Source of the DNA: Acetobacteraceae bacterium
GTDB lineage: Bacteria; Pseudomonadota; Alphaproteobacteria; Acetobacterales; Acetobacteraceae
Assembly: GCA_947371015.1 (NCBI GenBank)
Contig: CANBNK010000020.1
Location: 1-54,886 of the forward strand
Length of the DNA: 54,886 bases
Reading direction: 5' to 3'
The translations under genes were made by a program, and so were the position numbers. Shown here piece after piece: positions 25,469-34,996 of the stretch. Every line of letters starts with the position of its first letter. Position 1 is the stretch's first letter. The notes under the pieces are model-generated. The model worked only from the letters and a program-made list of their open reading frames with translations, did not search any database and was not told the origin of the DNA.

Positions 25469-27695
25469 CGATATCATGACGACGCCAGAAGGCGGTGAGA
25501 TCCGCGACACCCGCCTGGCCGACGCGCTGGGCGAGCGCTACCTGGCCTATGCCATGTCCACCATCACCTCGCGCTCCCTGCCGGATGTGCGGGACGGGCT
25601 GAAGCCGGTGCACCGGCGGCTGCTCTGGGCAATGCACCAGCTGAAGCTGGACCCCGATGCCGGCTTCAAGAAATGTGCCCGCATCGTCGGCGACGTCATG
25701 GGCAAGTACCACCCGCACGGCGACAGCAGCATCTATGAGGCCCTGGTCCGCCAGGCGCAGGACTTCGCCGCCCGCTATCCCCTCGTGGATGGCCAGGGCA
25801 ATTTCGGCAATATCGACGGCGATAACGCCGCGGCCATGCGCTACACCGAAGCCCGGCTGACCGATGTCGCCCAGGCCATGCTCCAGGGCATCGACGAGAA
25901 CACCGTCGATTTCCGCGCCACCTATGATGGCGAGGAAAGTGAGCCGGTGGTGCTGCCGGCGGCTTTCCCGAACCTGCTGGCCAATGGCGCGTCCGGCATC
26001 GCGGTCGGCATGGCCACGTCCATTCCGCCGCACAATGCCGGGGAGCTTTGCGGCGCCGCGCTGGAGTTGATCCGCAACCCCGCCGCCACCGTGGATGACC
26101 TGCTGCAGTACATCCCCGGTCCGGACTTCCCGACCGGCGGCATATTGGTCGAGCCCAAGGCGGCGATCCGGGAGGCCTATGAGACCGGCCGCGGCGGCTT
26201 CCGCATGCGCGCCCGCTGGCACAAGGAAGATGCCAAGCTCGGCACCTGGCGCATCATCGTCACCGAAATCCCCTACCAGGTGCAGAAGTCCAAGCTGATC
26301 GAGCAGATCGCCCTGCTGCTGGACGAGAAGAAGCTGCCGCTGCTGGCCGACATCCGCGACGAGAGCACCGACGTCATCCGCCTGGTGATCGAGCCGAAAT
26401 CCCGCACCGTGGACCCCGCGGTGCTGATGGAGACGATGTTCCGCGCCACCCAGCTGGAAAGCCGGTTCAGCCTGAACATGAACGTGCTGGATGCCGACCG
26501 CACTCCCCGGGTGATGGGGCTGAAGGAGGTGCTGCGCTGCTGGCTGGACCACCGCCACGTGGTGCTGGTGCGCCGCACCGAGCACCGGCTGGCCGCCATC
26601 GCCCGGCGGCTGGAGATCCTCGACGGCTACCTCGTCGTCTATCTCAACCTGGACGAGGTGATCCGCATCGTCCGTGAGGAGGACAAGCCGAAGGAAGCCC
26701 TGATGGCCACCTTCGATTTGTCCGAAACCCAGGCGAACGCGATCCTGGACATGCGGCTGCGGGCGCTCCGCAAGCTGGAAGAGATGGAAATCCGCAAGGA
26801 ACACCGGAAGCTCTCGGCGGAGCAGAAGGCGTTGCAGGGGCTGATGGGCAGCGACAGCAAGCGCTGGGCCGCCATTTCGTCCGAAATCGAGGAAACCCGG
26901 AAGAAGTTCGGCGACGGCGCGCTGGGCAACCGCCGCACCGAGGCCGGGGCGCTGCTGCCGGCGGTGCTGATCGACGAGGCCAGCTTCGTCGAGCGCGAGC
27001 CGATCACGGTGATTTTGTCCGAAAAGGGCTGGGTCCGCGCCCAGAAGGGCCACATCGCCGAAGATGCCGAGCTGCGCTTCAAGGAAGGTGACAGCCTGCA
27101 CACCTGGCTGCACGCCGAAACCACCGACCGGATCATCCTGTTTGCCAGCAACGGCAAGGCCTACACGCTGAAGGCCGACACCATCCCGCGCGGCCGCGGC
27201 GACGGCCAACCGGTGCGGCTGCTGCTGGATATCGGCACCGAGGACGGCATCCTGACCGCGCATGTCCACAAGGATGCCACGCGCTTCCTGGTCGCCAGCG
27301 AGGACGGCAAGGGTTTCCTGGTCAAGGGCGAGGAGATGCTGGCCGAGAAGCGCACCGGCAAGCAGGTGCTGGCGCTGGAGCCGGGCAAGCGCGCCATGCT
27401 CTGCGTCCCCGCCGAGGGCGACACCGTCGCGGTCATTGGCAGCAACCGCAAGCTGCTGGTCTTCCCGGCCGAGCAGCTCCCAGAAATGACCCGCGGCAAG
27501 GGCGTGCAGTTGCAGACCTACCGTGACGGCGGGCTGTCGGACGTGCAGGTGTTCGACCGCAAGGTGGGGCTGCGCTGGAAGTATGGCGGCGGGGCCAGGC
27601 TGGAAACCGACCTGCGGGAATGGCGCGGCAACCGCGCCGGCGCCGGCAAGCAGCCGCCGCAGGGCTTTCCGCGCACCAATCGGTTCGAGGGCTGA
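25461..27695 (+). CDS. parC: DNA topoisomerase IV subunit A
   Basis: 744 aa, right length for ParC. The breakage-reunion domain has HRRLLWAMHQL, the YHPHGDSSIYEAL quinolone-region segment, and catalytic Arg127-Tyr128 in AAAMRYTEARL. Ser89 and Glu93, equivalent by eye to E. coli Ser80 and Glu84, are wild type. A tower/coiled-coil region follows (about residues 350-480), then a C-terminal beta-pinwheel with short repeats such as GKGFLVKGEEML. It works with ParE to decatenate chromosomes. GAGGAA precedes the ATG, which overlaps recO. It converges with bpt. Confidence 0.96.
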   Translation: MPDDIMTTPEGGEIRDTRLADALGERYLAYAMSTITSRSLPDVRDGLKPVHRRLLWAMHQLKLDPDAGFKKCARIVGDVMGKYHPHGDSSIYEALVRQAQDFAARYPLVDGQGNFGNIDGDNAAAMRYTEARLTDVAQAMLQGIDENTVDFRATYDGEESEPVVLPAAFPNLLANGASGIAVGMATSIPPHNAGELCGAALELIRNPAATVDDLLQYIPGPDFPTGGILVEPKAAIREAYETGRGGFRMRARWHKEDAKLGTWRIIVTEIPYQVQKSKLIEQIALLLDEKKLPLLADIRDESTDVIRLVIEPKSRTVDPAVLMETMFRATQLESRFSLNMNVLDADRTPRVMGLKEVLRCWLDHRHVVLVRRTEHRLAAIARRLEILDGYLVVYLNLDEVIRIVREEDKPKEALMATFDLSETQANAILDMRLRALRKLEEMEIRKEHRKLSAEQKALQGLMGSDSKRWAAISSEIEETRKKFGDGALGNRRTEAGALLPAVLIDEASFVEREPITVILSEKGWVRAQKGHIAEDAELRFKEGDSLHTWLHAETTDRIILFASNGKAYTLKADTIPRGRGDGQPVRLLLDIGTEDGILTAHVHKDATRFLVASEDGKGFLVKGEEMLAEKRTGKQVLALEPGKRAMLCVPAEGDTVAVIGSNRKLLVFPAEQLPEMTRGKGVQLQTYRDGGLSDVQVFDRKVGLRWKYGGGARLETDLREWRGNRAGAGKQPPQGFPRTNRFEG

Positions 27696-27772
27696 TGGCG
27701 CCGACGGCCCGGCTTCGGCAAATCGAGCCGCCGACCGGGCCTGCGGGCTATTTGTCCGAAACCAGCGTTGGC

Positions 27773-28543
27773 TCAACCCACCGTCGCGGGGATGATCGCG
27801 GCGGCTTCCAGCGCGGGGTCGCCATCGGCCAACTCCCGCCAGGCGCCGCCCATCAGCACTTCACTCGGGCGGAAGCGCGCCTTGTAGGCCATCTTCCGGC
27901 TCTCCGGCACCCAATAGCCCAGATAGACATAGGGCAGCCCCAGCGCGCGGGCGCGTTCCACCAGCCACAGGATGGCCCAGGACCCCAGCGAGCGGCGCGT
28001 GTCTTCCGGCACGAAGAAGCTATAGACGGCGGAAAGCCCGTCCCCCAGCCAATCGGTCAGGCAGGCGCCCAGCAGCTTGTCGTCGGCGCTGCGGAACTCG
28101 ACCACGCCGGTCGTGATCGGCGTATCCTCGACCATGGCGCGGTAGTCGTAGAAGCCCATGGCCGCCATGTCGCCGTCGCCATGCCGGGCGCGCTGATAGC
28201 GCTGGAACAGGGCGAATTGCTCGGCCGTGGCGCGGGCCGGCATCTCGAAGCTGTGGACGTCTGCGTTCAGCTTGGCCAGCTTGCGCTGCGCCCGGTTCGG
28301 CTCGAAGGCGTTGACCCGGATGCGAATGGGAATGCAGGCCGAGCAACCGGGGCAGACCGGTGAGTACGCAATGTTGTGGCTGCGGCGGAAGCCGGCTCGG
28401 GACAGCCGGTCATGCAGCACCTCGGCGTCGGGTCCGGTCAGTTCGGTCACGATCTTCCGCTCGGTCCGGCCTGCCACGTAAGGGCAGGGCAGCGGTGCCG
28501 TGGTGTAGAAGAACTGCGGGCGGCGGTTGGGGCGTTGCAGCAT
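27773..28543 (-). CDS. bpt: Aspartate/glutamate leucyltransferase (Bpt)
   Basis: 256 aa. The N-terminal ATE_N-like domain contains the Cys cluster PCPYVAGRTERKIV and YSPVCPGCSACIPIRI (about residues 61-76). A GNAT-like C-terminal half follows with GACLTDWLGDGLSAVYSFF and LPYVYLGYWVPESRKMAYK. The enzyme transfers leucine to proteins with N-terminal Asp or Glu, marking them for ClpS/ClpAP in the bacterial N-end rule. This family was once annotated as arginyltransferase. It is convergent with parC (77 bases apart) and 82 bases from the acylase gene on the same strand. Confidence 0.94.
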   Translation of the reverse strand: MLQRPNRRPQFFYTTAPLPCPYVAGRTERKIVTELTGPDAEVLHDRLSRAGFRRSHNIAYSPVCPGCSACIPIRIRVNAFEPNRAQRKLAKLNADVHSFEMPARATAEQFALFQRYQRARHGDGDMAAMGFYDYRAMVEDTPITTGVVEFRSADDKLLGACLTDWLGDGLSAVYSFFVPEDTRRSLGSWAILWLVERARALGLPYVYLGYWVPESRKMAYKARFRPSEVLMGGAWRELADGDPALEAAAIIPATVG

Positions 28544-28625
28544 CGGTAGCGCCTAGTCTCGGGGCCTTGGGCTGGATAAGCAACCGCTCGCTTGCGTCGG
28601 CGTTCCGTGTCGGCGATTTCGTGCT

Positions 28626-31073
28626 TCAGGGCAGCAGGGTCAAGCGGCCCGACACGCTCGCGGGCTCCCGGGTCAGGCGCAACGGTTCACCGTCGCGCCA
28701 GGGCAGCAGCAGGTCGCTCCAGTGGCGGGACAGCGGGTTGCCGGACTGGCCGGTGGCGATGATGGCCAGGGTCGCGTCGGTGTCGCCCAGGTCCGCCACC
28801 AGCCGCAGGCCAGCGCCATGGACGTGTTGGAACGCCGCCAGCCCCTCGCCACCGCGCAACCCGCCGCGATTGACGGTCTGCCCGTCGCCGGCGGTGGCCG
28901 CTTCCAGCCGCGCCAGCCGACCGAGCAGCGGGATGCCGCGCAGCAGCGGATGCTCGAACCGCGCCAGGTGCACCTCGCCCCAGCGCCAGGCGGCGGGGTC
29001 GCGGCCGGTCTCGGCCTGCACCGCGGCGACGGCTTCGGCCAGGGCGCGGCCGGCCAGGGCGGCGCAATCGCCGCGGCACCAGCGTGCCGCCAGCTCCGGC
29101 CGCTGCATCAGCGCCCCGGCGAACTCGGCCGGATATCCCCAGCGACCCTCCGGCGCGCCGCCGGCGGCCTGGGCCAGGCGCTGGAAGTGCTGGAGCCAGG
29201 CGTTGAAGATCACCGGCTGCGGCAGCGGCGCGGCGATATCGCCGTCCCACGCCAGCAGCAGGTCCAGCGCCACCGCGACAGCGCCGGCCGGGCGCGGCAT
29301 CCGCCGCAGCAGCCCGCCCTCGGCCACCGCCTGCCGCGCCAGCAGGCTGGTGCTGTCCATCTGCATTGCCATCATGTCGGCGGCATTCAGCCGGCCATCC
29401 TGGCCCAGCCTTTCGCCGATGCGCTGGAAGCGCCACGGGCCGAACCAGTCGCGCCCCATGAACACCGGAAAGTTGGCGGGCGCGGTGCGGTTGTTGCCAT
29501 TGGCGATGACCTGGCTGGCCGGATTCTCGGTGGCGGGCAGGGCGTCGGGCGCGGCCCAGCCGGTCCAGTCGTGGCTGCCGTCATGGCCGGGCGCGGGCAG
29601 GCTGCCGTCGCCGGCGCGGCGCAGCGGCACCCGGCCGGTGGTGTACAGCCCGATGCCACCCGCGGCGTCCGCCACGATCATGTTCTGCACCGGGCTGGAA
29701 ATGGCGGCGGCGGCGGTGCGGGCCTCGGCCAGGTTCTGCGCCCGGTTCAGCGCCAGCAGGCCGGCGGCGGCGGTGTCATCGGGCGCCAGGTTGGCGGCGG
29801 AGAGCGCCAGGATGCGACCGCCAGGCACGTCATCCAGGTCCGAGACGACCGGGCCGTGCCGGGTTTCCCGCACCCGCAGTTCCACCGCTTCGGCACCGCG
29901 CACCAGGATCCGTTCCTCCGCCACCTGGAACGGCTGTGGGCCGTTGGGCGTGGCGTACCCGTCGGCGCCGACGGGTCGTTCGACGAACAGGTCCTGCACG
30001 TCGGCGCCGTTGTTGGTGAAGCCCCAGGCCAAGCGCTCGTTCCGGCCGACCACGATGAACGGCACGCCGGGGCTGGTGGCGCCCGCGAGCATCCGGCCGC
30101 CGGGCAGGTCGATGCGGGCCAGGTACCACAGGATCGGCGCCTGGAAGCCGAGGTGCGGGTCGTTCGCCAGCAGCGGCCGGCCACTGGCGGAGCGCGCACC
30201 AGCCACCGCCCAGGAGTTGCTCGCCGAGGGCGGCAGGGTGAAGGGTTCCGGGAAGCGCGGCAGCAGCGCCGCCAGGCGGGTCAGTTGCGCGGCCGGCAGG
30301 GCGCCCTGGCGCTGCTCCGGCGTGGCCTCGGTGGCGGGCGCGGGCGGCGTTGGCAGGGGTGCGGCGAATGGCCAGTCGGGCCGGCCGGGCGAGGTCTCGG
30401 CCGGCCACAGGTCGGCGATGCGGTCCGCTGGCAGCGCCGTGGCCAGGCGCGCGCGCTCAAGCTCCTCGCGCCAATTGCCGGACAGCCACAGCCCCATGAC
30501 CTTGCCCCAGAGCAGTGAATGCTCCGAAAGCCAGGGTTCCGGCTTGCCCAGCAACAGGAATTCGGGGGCGGCGAAGCGGCCGCGCGCCTCGATCCAGGCA
30601 TTCACGCCGGCGGCATAGGCCGAGAGCACGGCGCGGGTCTCATCATCCAGCGCCGTCAGGTCGGCCTCGGCGCGGCGGGCCAGGCCGAGGGTGCGGACGA
30701 AGCGGTCGTTCCGCAGCAGCGCCGGGCCGGCGATCTCGGCCAGGCGGCCGGCGGCGCCACGGCGCATCAACTCCATCTGGAACATGCGGTCGCGGGCGTG
30801 CAGCCAGCCGAGCGCGGCGTAGCCGTCCCGCAGCGTGGCGGCCCGGATGCGGGGCACGCCGTGCTGGTCCAGCGAAATCTCGACCGGGGCGGAAAGCCCG
30901 GGGATATTGGCGCGTTGGTCGTCGGGCGGCACCGTGCGCCACAGCGCATAGCCGGCACCGACCAGCGCCAGCACCAGCAGCACCGGCAGCGCCAGCAACA
31001 GCGCCAGCCAACGGCGCGAGCCCTGGCGCAGCCGGCGCGGTGGCCGGTAGCGGCCCATGCTGTTCATGCTCAT
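28626..31073 (-). CDS. Penicillin acylase family protein (Ntn hydrolase)
   Basis: 815 aa from the first ATG (31073); MGRYRPPRR at residue 6 is another possible start. A single N-terminal membrane anchor or signal (about 21-44) is followed by the alpha-chain block GVPRIRAATLRDGYAALGW and RDRMFQMELMRRGAAGRLAE. The autocatalytic nucleophile is Ser285 in SNSWAV, expected to become the beta-chain N terminus. The spacer upstream of it is Pro/Ala-rich. Family members hydrolyse amides such as beta-lactam side chains, acyl-homoserine lactones or cyclic imides, in the periplasm. Which amide is cut here cannot be told from sequence. It looks monocistronic. Confidence 0.92.
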   Translation of the reverse strand: MSMNSMGRYRPPRRLRQGSRRWLALLLALPVLLVLALVGAGYALWRTVPPDDQRANIPGLSAPVEISLDQHGVPRIRAATLRDGYAALGWLHARDRMFQMELMRRGAAGRLAEIAGPALLRNDRFVRTLGLARRAEADLTALDDETRAVLSAYAAGVNAWIEARGRFAAPEFLLLGKPEPWLSEHSLLWGKVMGLWLSGNWREELERARLATALPADRIADLWPAETSPGRPDWPFAAPLPTPPAPATEATPEQRQGALPAAQLTRLAALLPRFPEPFTLPPSASNSWAVAGARSASGRPLLANDPHLGFQAPILWYLARIDLPGGRMLAGATSPGVPFIVVGRNERLAWGFTNNGADVQDLFVERPVGADGYATPNGPQPFQVAEERILVRGAEAVELRVRETRHGPVVSDLDDVPGGRILALSAANLAPDDTAAAGLLALNRAQNLAEARTAAAAISSPVQNMIVADAAGGIGLYTTGRVPLRRAGDGSLPAPGHDGSHDWTGWAAPDALPATENPASQVIANGNNRTAPANFPVFMGRDWFGPWRFQRIGERLGQDGRLNAADMMAMQMDSTSLLARQAVAEGGLLRRMPRPAGAVAVALDLLLAWDGDIAAPLPQPVIFNAWLQHFQRLAQAAGGAPEGRWGYPAEFAGALMQRPELAARWCRGDCAALAGRALAEAVAAVQAETGRDPAAWRWGEVHLARFEHPLLRGIPLLGRLARLEAATAGDGQTVNRGGLRGGEGLAAFQHVHGAGLRLVADLGDTDATLAIIATGQSGNPLSRHWSDLLLPWRDGEPLRLTREPASVSGRLTLLP

Positions 31074-31250
31074 GACCGCGCCCACCGCAGCGCGCGGTTG
31101 GCGTACCGCGAACGAGGGCGGGGTGGAATCAGCATGCCGGTTTCCGAAGTGTTGTAGGGCGCCAGTTTGCCGCAGAATCGCAGGCGGCGTCCATGGCGGC
31201 GGGGTGCCCCGCCGCCACGCCCCGAGGGCAGTTGACCGCCGCCCGAGGCT

Positions 31251-31318
31251 TCAGGCCATGTTCACCATGCCCGCGGGCGCAGGCCCGCACGAACGTGGCC
31301 TCAGGCCATGTTCACCAT
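31251..31318. repeat. 18-bp direct repeat at the aldehyde dehydrogenase 3' end
   Basis: The 18-mer beginning TCAGGCCATG and ending TTCACCAT occurs at 31251-31268 and again at 31301-31318, 50 bases apart. The second copy encodes the last codons and stop of the aldehyde dehydrogenase (VNMA-stop on the minus strand). The first copy lies just beyond the gene. This looks like a small local duplication. The rest of the gap between the acylase start and the dehydrogenase stop (31074-31300) shows no other feature. Confidence 0.7.
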
Positions 31319-32812
31319 AATCGTCTTCTTGTGGGTGAAGTGCTCCAGCATGGCTTCCAGGCTGGCTTCCTTGCCCAGGCCGCTGGACTTCACGCCGCCG
31401 TAGGACAGGTTGGCCTGCACCACCAGGTTCTGGTTGATCTGCACCAGACCGGCTTCCAGCCGATGCGCCAGGTCCAGGCCCACCTTCAGGTTGTTGGTCC
31501 ACAGGCTGGCGGCCAGGCCGTAGTCGCTGTCATTCGCCTCGGCCAGCACCGCTTCGGCGTCGTCGAAGGGCTGCATGACCGTGACCGGCCCGAAGATTTC
31601 CTCGCGCACCAGGCGGCTGGAGGCATCGAGGCCGGTGAAGATGACCGGGCGCAGGAACAGGCCCTTCTTCAGCGCGGGGTCGGACGGCATGGCCGAGCAG
31701 ACATGCGCGGTGGCGCCGGCCGTCTTCGTGCCCTCGTCGATGAAGCCCTGCACCTTGGCGAACTGGTCGTGGCTGATGATGGTGCCGATGTCGGTCTTCT
31801 CGTCCAGCGGGTCGCCCATCACCATGGTGTCCACCGCCTTCTTCATCTCGGCCACGAAGGCGTCGAAGATCGGGCGTTCCACATAGATGCGGCTGGCCGC
31901 CGTGCAGCTTTGGCCCTGGCGGGTGAAGCGCATGGAGGTGAGGGCGCCGCTGACCGTTTTCGCGAAGTCGCAGTCAGCGAAGACGATCATCGGCGACTTG
32001 CCGCCGAGTTCCAGCGTCACCGGGATCAGCTTGTTGGCAGCGGCGCGGGCGACGATCTTGCCGGTCTCGACGCTGCCGGTGAACGTCACCTTGCGGACCA
32101 GCTTGTGCTCGACGAGCGGCGCGCCGCATTCCGGGCCGAAGCCGGACAGCATGTTGAACACGCCGGGCGGCAGGATGCGGTTCATCAGCTCGCAGATACG
32201 CAGCACGGCCAGCGGCGCTTCCTCGGCGGACTTCACCACCACGCTGTTGCCGGCCACCAAAGCGGGCGCCACCTTCAGCGTCATCAGCAGCATCGGCACG
32301 TTCCAGGGGATGATGGCCCCGACCACGCCGAGGGGTTCACGCACCGTCACGCTGAGCACGTTGGGCGCAAAGGGGACGCTCTCGCCCTTCAACTCGCTGC
32401 CCAGGCCGCCGAAGAACTCCAGGATATCAGCGACGGTATTGGCTTCCACGCGGCTTTCGGTGCGCAGCGCCTTGCCGGTTTCCAGCGCGATCAGCTTGGC
32501 GAGTTCTTCGACATGCTCACGGATGACGGCCGCGCAGGCATGCACCAGGGCGCCGCGCTTGCGGGCGGGCATCTTGGCCCAGGCCTTCTGCGCCTCGGCG
32601 GCGTTCTGCACGGCGGCGTCCACGTCGCTGGCGTCACCCTCGGCGGTGCGGGCCACCTCGGCGCCGGTGGCCGGGTTGACCACGGCGAAGGTCTTGCCGC
32701 TGCGGGAGGGGACGTAGCCGCCGCCGATGAAGTGGTAGCCGGACATCGACTTCGCCAGCGCGAAGGGGTCCAGCGTCGGGGCGGTGGGGGTGGGGTGAGG
32801 GCGGTCGAGCAT
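31301..32812 (-). CDS. NAD(P)-dependent aldehyde dehydrogenase
   Basis: 503 aa from ATG 32812, preceded by GGGAG; longer in-frame extensions upstream would run into the promoter region of the CoA-transferase and are rejected. Catalytic residues are all present: Asn171 in IIPWNVP, Glu268 in TLELGGKSP, and Cys303 in GQSCTAASRIY. The nucleotide-binding TFTGSVETG motif is at about 243-251. It oxidises an aldehyde to the acid; the family resembles betaine/other aldehyde dehydrogenases, and the substrate is open. It is divergent from the CoA-transferase across 136 bases, which suits a shared control region. Confidence 0.93.
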   Translation of the reverse strand: MLDRPHPTPTAPTLDPFALAKSMSGYHFIGGGYVPSRSGKTFAVVNPATGAEVARTAEGDASDVDAAVQNAAEAQKAWAKMPARKRGALVHACAAVIREHVEELAKLIALETGKALRTESRVEANTVADILEFFGGLGSELKGESVPFAPNVLSVTVREPLGVVGAIIPWNVPMLLMTLKVAPALVAGNSVVVKSAEEAPLAVLRICELMNRILPPGVFNMLSGFGPECGAPLVEHKLVRKVTFTGSVETGKIVARAAANKLIPVTLELGGKSPMIVFADCDFAKTVSGALTSMRFTRQGQSCTAASRIYVERPIFDAFVAEMKKAVDTMVMGDPLDEKTDIGTIISHDQFAKVQGFIDEGTKTAGATAHVCSAMPSDPALKKGLFLRPVIFTGLDASSRLVREEIFGPVTVMQPFDDAEAVLAEANDSDYGLAASLWTNNLKVGLDLAHRLEAGLVQINQNLVVQANLSYGGVKSSGLGKEASLEAMLEHFTHKKTIMVNMA

Positions 32813-32948
32813 GGCAATCTCCCGGAAGGGCGGGGAAAATGCCCCTGGGCCGGGCAAAGGGCAAGCGACCGGCGCACCGCGCGCCTCTCTCCGGGTTGCC
32901 GCGCCGAAACCCGCCGAGTAAGCACAAGGCGTTCCAAGGAGACGGCAG

Positions 32949-34157
32949 ATGTCCAACCCGCCAGCCGGCCCACTCTCGGGCCTTCGCGTCCTCGATCTGA
33001 CCCGCGTCCTCGCCGGGCCGACCTGCACCCAGATGCTGGGTGACCTGGGCGCCGAGGTCATCAAGATCGAACGCCCCGAGGCCGGCGACGACACCCGCGG
33101 CTTTGCCCCGCCGTTCTGGCCGGAGACGAAGGAGAGCGCCTACTTCCTGGGCGTGAACCGCAACAAGAAGTCGGTCACGGTGGATATCGCCAGCAAGGCG
33201 GGCCAGGACATCATCCTGAAGCTGCTGGCCAGCTGCGACATGCTGGTGGAGAACTTCAAGGTTGGCGCCCTGGCGAAGTACGGCCTGGGGTGGGAGCAAC
33301 TCTCAAAGCAGTTTCCGAAGCTGATCTATTGCTCCATCACCGGCTTCGGCCAGACCGGCCCCTACGCGCCGCGCCCGGGCTATGACGCGCTGATCCAGGC
33401 CATGGGTGGCGTGATGAGCCTGACCGGCGAGCCGAATGGCAGCCCGCAGAAGGTCGGCGTGCCCGTGGCCGACCTGTTCGCGGGGCTGTATGGCTGCATC
33501 GGCATTCTGGCGGCGCTGAACCACCGGCACGCGACCGGCCTGGGCCAGCAGGTGGATATCGGCATGCTGGATACGCATGTCGCCTGGCTGGCGAACCAGG
33601 GCATGAACTACCTGGCCACCGGCGAGAACCCGGCGCGCCTGGGCAACCAGCACCCGAACATTGCGCCCTACCAGGAATTCCCGACCAAGGACGGCTACAT
33701 CATCCTGGCCGTCGGCAACGACCCGACCTTCGAGCGTTTCTGCAAGGCCTTCGGCCAGGAGCACCTGCTGGAAGACCCGCGCTTCGCCACCAACCCGATC
33801 CGCGTGGCCAACCGGGACCTGGTGACCGCGACGCTGACGCCGGTGATGCAGAGCCGCACCACCACCGAATGGGTCGGCCTGCTGGAAGCACAGAAGATCG
33901 GCTGCGGCCCGATCAACACGCTGAAGGAGGTCTTCGCCGACCCGCACGTGATCGCGCGCAATATGACCGTGGAGTTCGACCACGCCAGCGGCGAGCGGAT
34001 AAAAGTGATCGCCAACCCGGTGAAGCTGAGCGCGACGCCGCCGAGCTACCGCAGCGCGCCGCCGACGCTGGGCCAGCACAATGCGGAAGTGCTGGGCGGC
34101 ATGCTGGGCATGAGCGAGGCCGAGGTGGCGGCGTTGAAGGACAAAGGCGTCATCTGA
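32949..34157 (+). CDS. CaiB/BaiF family class III CoA-transferase
   Basis: 402 aa. N-terminal GLRVLDLTRVLAGPTCTQML and GAEVIKIERPEAGDDTRG (about 36-51) are family hallmarks. The block GYDALIQAMGG (144-154) precedes VADLFAGLYG, where Asp175 aligns by eye with the catalytic Asp of formyl-CoA transferase and alpha-methylacyl-CoA racemase. It moves CoA between carboxylic acids, or racemises an acyl-CoA. AAGGAG precedes the ATG. It is joined to the next gene by a one-base TGATG overlap. Together with the neighbouring hydrolase and dehydrogenases it suggests breakdown of an organic acid. Confidence 0.94.
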   Translation: MSNPPAGPLSGLRVLDLTRVLAGPTCTQMLGDLGAEVIKIERPEAGDDTRGFAPPFWPETKESAYFLGVNRNKKSVTVDIASKAGQDIILKLLASCDMLVENFKVGALAKYGLGWEQLSKQFPKLIYCSITGFGQTGPYAPRPGYDALIQAMGGVMSLTGEPNGSPQKVGVPVADLFAGLYGCIGILAALNHRHATGLGQQVDIGMLDTHVAWLANQGMNYLATGENPARLGNQHPNIAPYQEFPTKDGYIILAVGNDPTFERFCKAFGQEHLLEDPRFATNPIRVANRDLVTATLTPVMQSRTTTEWVGLLEAQKIGCGPINTLKEVFADPHVIARNMTVEFDHASGERIKVIANPVKLSATPPSYRSAPPTLGQHNAEVLGGMLGMSEAEVAALKDKGVI

Positions 34158-34996
34158 TGCCGGAGCCGCGCCTTGGTAAGCTGCGCTGGCTCTCGCCGCT
34201 TGGCTATCTCGGCCTGGCCTGGTGGGAGTGGGGCCCGGCCGAGGGCGCGCCCGTGGTTTGCGTGCACGGCCTGACCCGCAATGGCCGTGACTTCGACGTG
34301 CTGGCGGCGGCGCTGGCGGCACAGGGCAGGCGGGTGATCTGCCCGGACCTGCCCGGCCGGGGCGGCAGCGACCGGCTGGCCAACCCGGCGCTGTACCAGC
34401 CGCCCACCTACATCCAGGCGCTGTCGCATCTGCTGGCGCGGTTGGTGCAGCCGGTGGACTGGGTCGGCACCTCGTTGGGCGGCATCTGCGGCATGGGCGT
34501 GGCCGCCACGCCGGGCAATGCGGTGCGGCGGCTGGTGCTGAACGATGTCGGCAGCTTCATCCCCAAGGCGGCGCTGGCGCGCATCCGCGACTATGTCGGC
34601 ACCGATGGCAGCTTCGCCGACCTGGGGGCGGTGGAACGCCACCTGCGCCTGGTGCACGCCAATTTCGGTGCGCTGACGGACGGCCAGTGGGCCGAGATGG
34701 CGCGGCATTCCGCGGTACAGGGGCCGGAAGGTTGGCGGCTGCACTACGACCCGGCGATAGCCGTGCCGATCCGCGCCGCCGAGCCGGCCGATGTGGACAT
34801 GGCGCTGTACTGGAACGCCGTGCAGGCACCGACGCTGGTGCTGCGCGGCGCCGAGAGCGACCTGCTGTTGGCGGACACCGCGGCCCAGATGGCGACGAAG
34901 CCGGTCGTGCGGGTCGAGACCATCCCTGGCTGCGGCCACGCGCCGGCCCTGATGGAGCCGGCGCAGGTCAAGCTGGTGCTCGACTTCCTCAGCTGA
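34157..34996 (+). CDS. Alpha/beta-fold hydrolase
   Basis: 279 aa from ATG 34157. The oxyanion strand is VVCVHGLTRNGRDFD (33-47), the nucleophile elbow is GTSLGG with Ser at about 108, and the catalytic His lies in PGCGHAPAL near the C terminus. Asp in LRGAESDLLL is the likely acid. There is no signal peptide, so it is cytoplasmic. It acts on an ester, lactone or C-C bond; the family alone does not say which. It is translationally coupled to the CoA-transferase. Its 3' end overlaps the convergent amidohydrolase by 8 bases, so neither transcript can end between them. Confidence 0.9.
   Translation: MPEPRLGKLRWLSPLGYLGLAWWEWGPAEGAPVVCVHGLTRNGRDFDVLAAALAAQGRRVICPDLPGRGGSDRLANPALYQPPTYIQALSHLLARLVQPVDWVGTSLGGICGMGVAATPGNAVRRLVLNDVGSFIPKAALARIRDYVGTDGSFADLGAVERHLRLVHANFGALTDGQWAEMARHSAVQGPEGWRLHYDPAIAVPIRAAEPADVDMALYWNAVQAPTLVLRGAESDLLLADTAAQMATKPVVRVETIPGCGHAPALMEPAQVKLVLDFLS

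Noticed and set aside
27700-27745. Inverted repeat GGCCCGG/CCGGGCC between parC and bpt as terminator
   Set aside because: A 7-bp stem with a loop of about 25 bases and no T run on either strand.
24318-27776. A 1152-codon open frame on the minus strand opposite parC
   Set aside because: It covers the opposite strand of parC and the dead chemoreceptor. Its protein is low-complexity (runs of Gln, Gly, Ala, Arg and His) with no motif. It is a by-product of GC-rich codon bias in parC.
31193-33043. A 616-codon plus-strand frame opposite the aldehyde dehydrogenase
   Set aside because: The minus strand has all aldehyde dehydrogenase catalytic residues; the plus frame has no recognisable feature.
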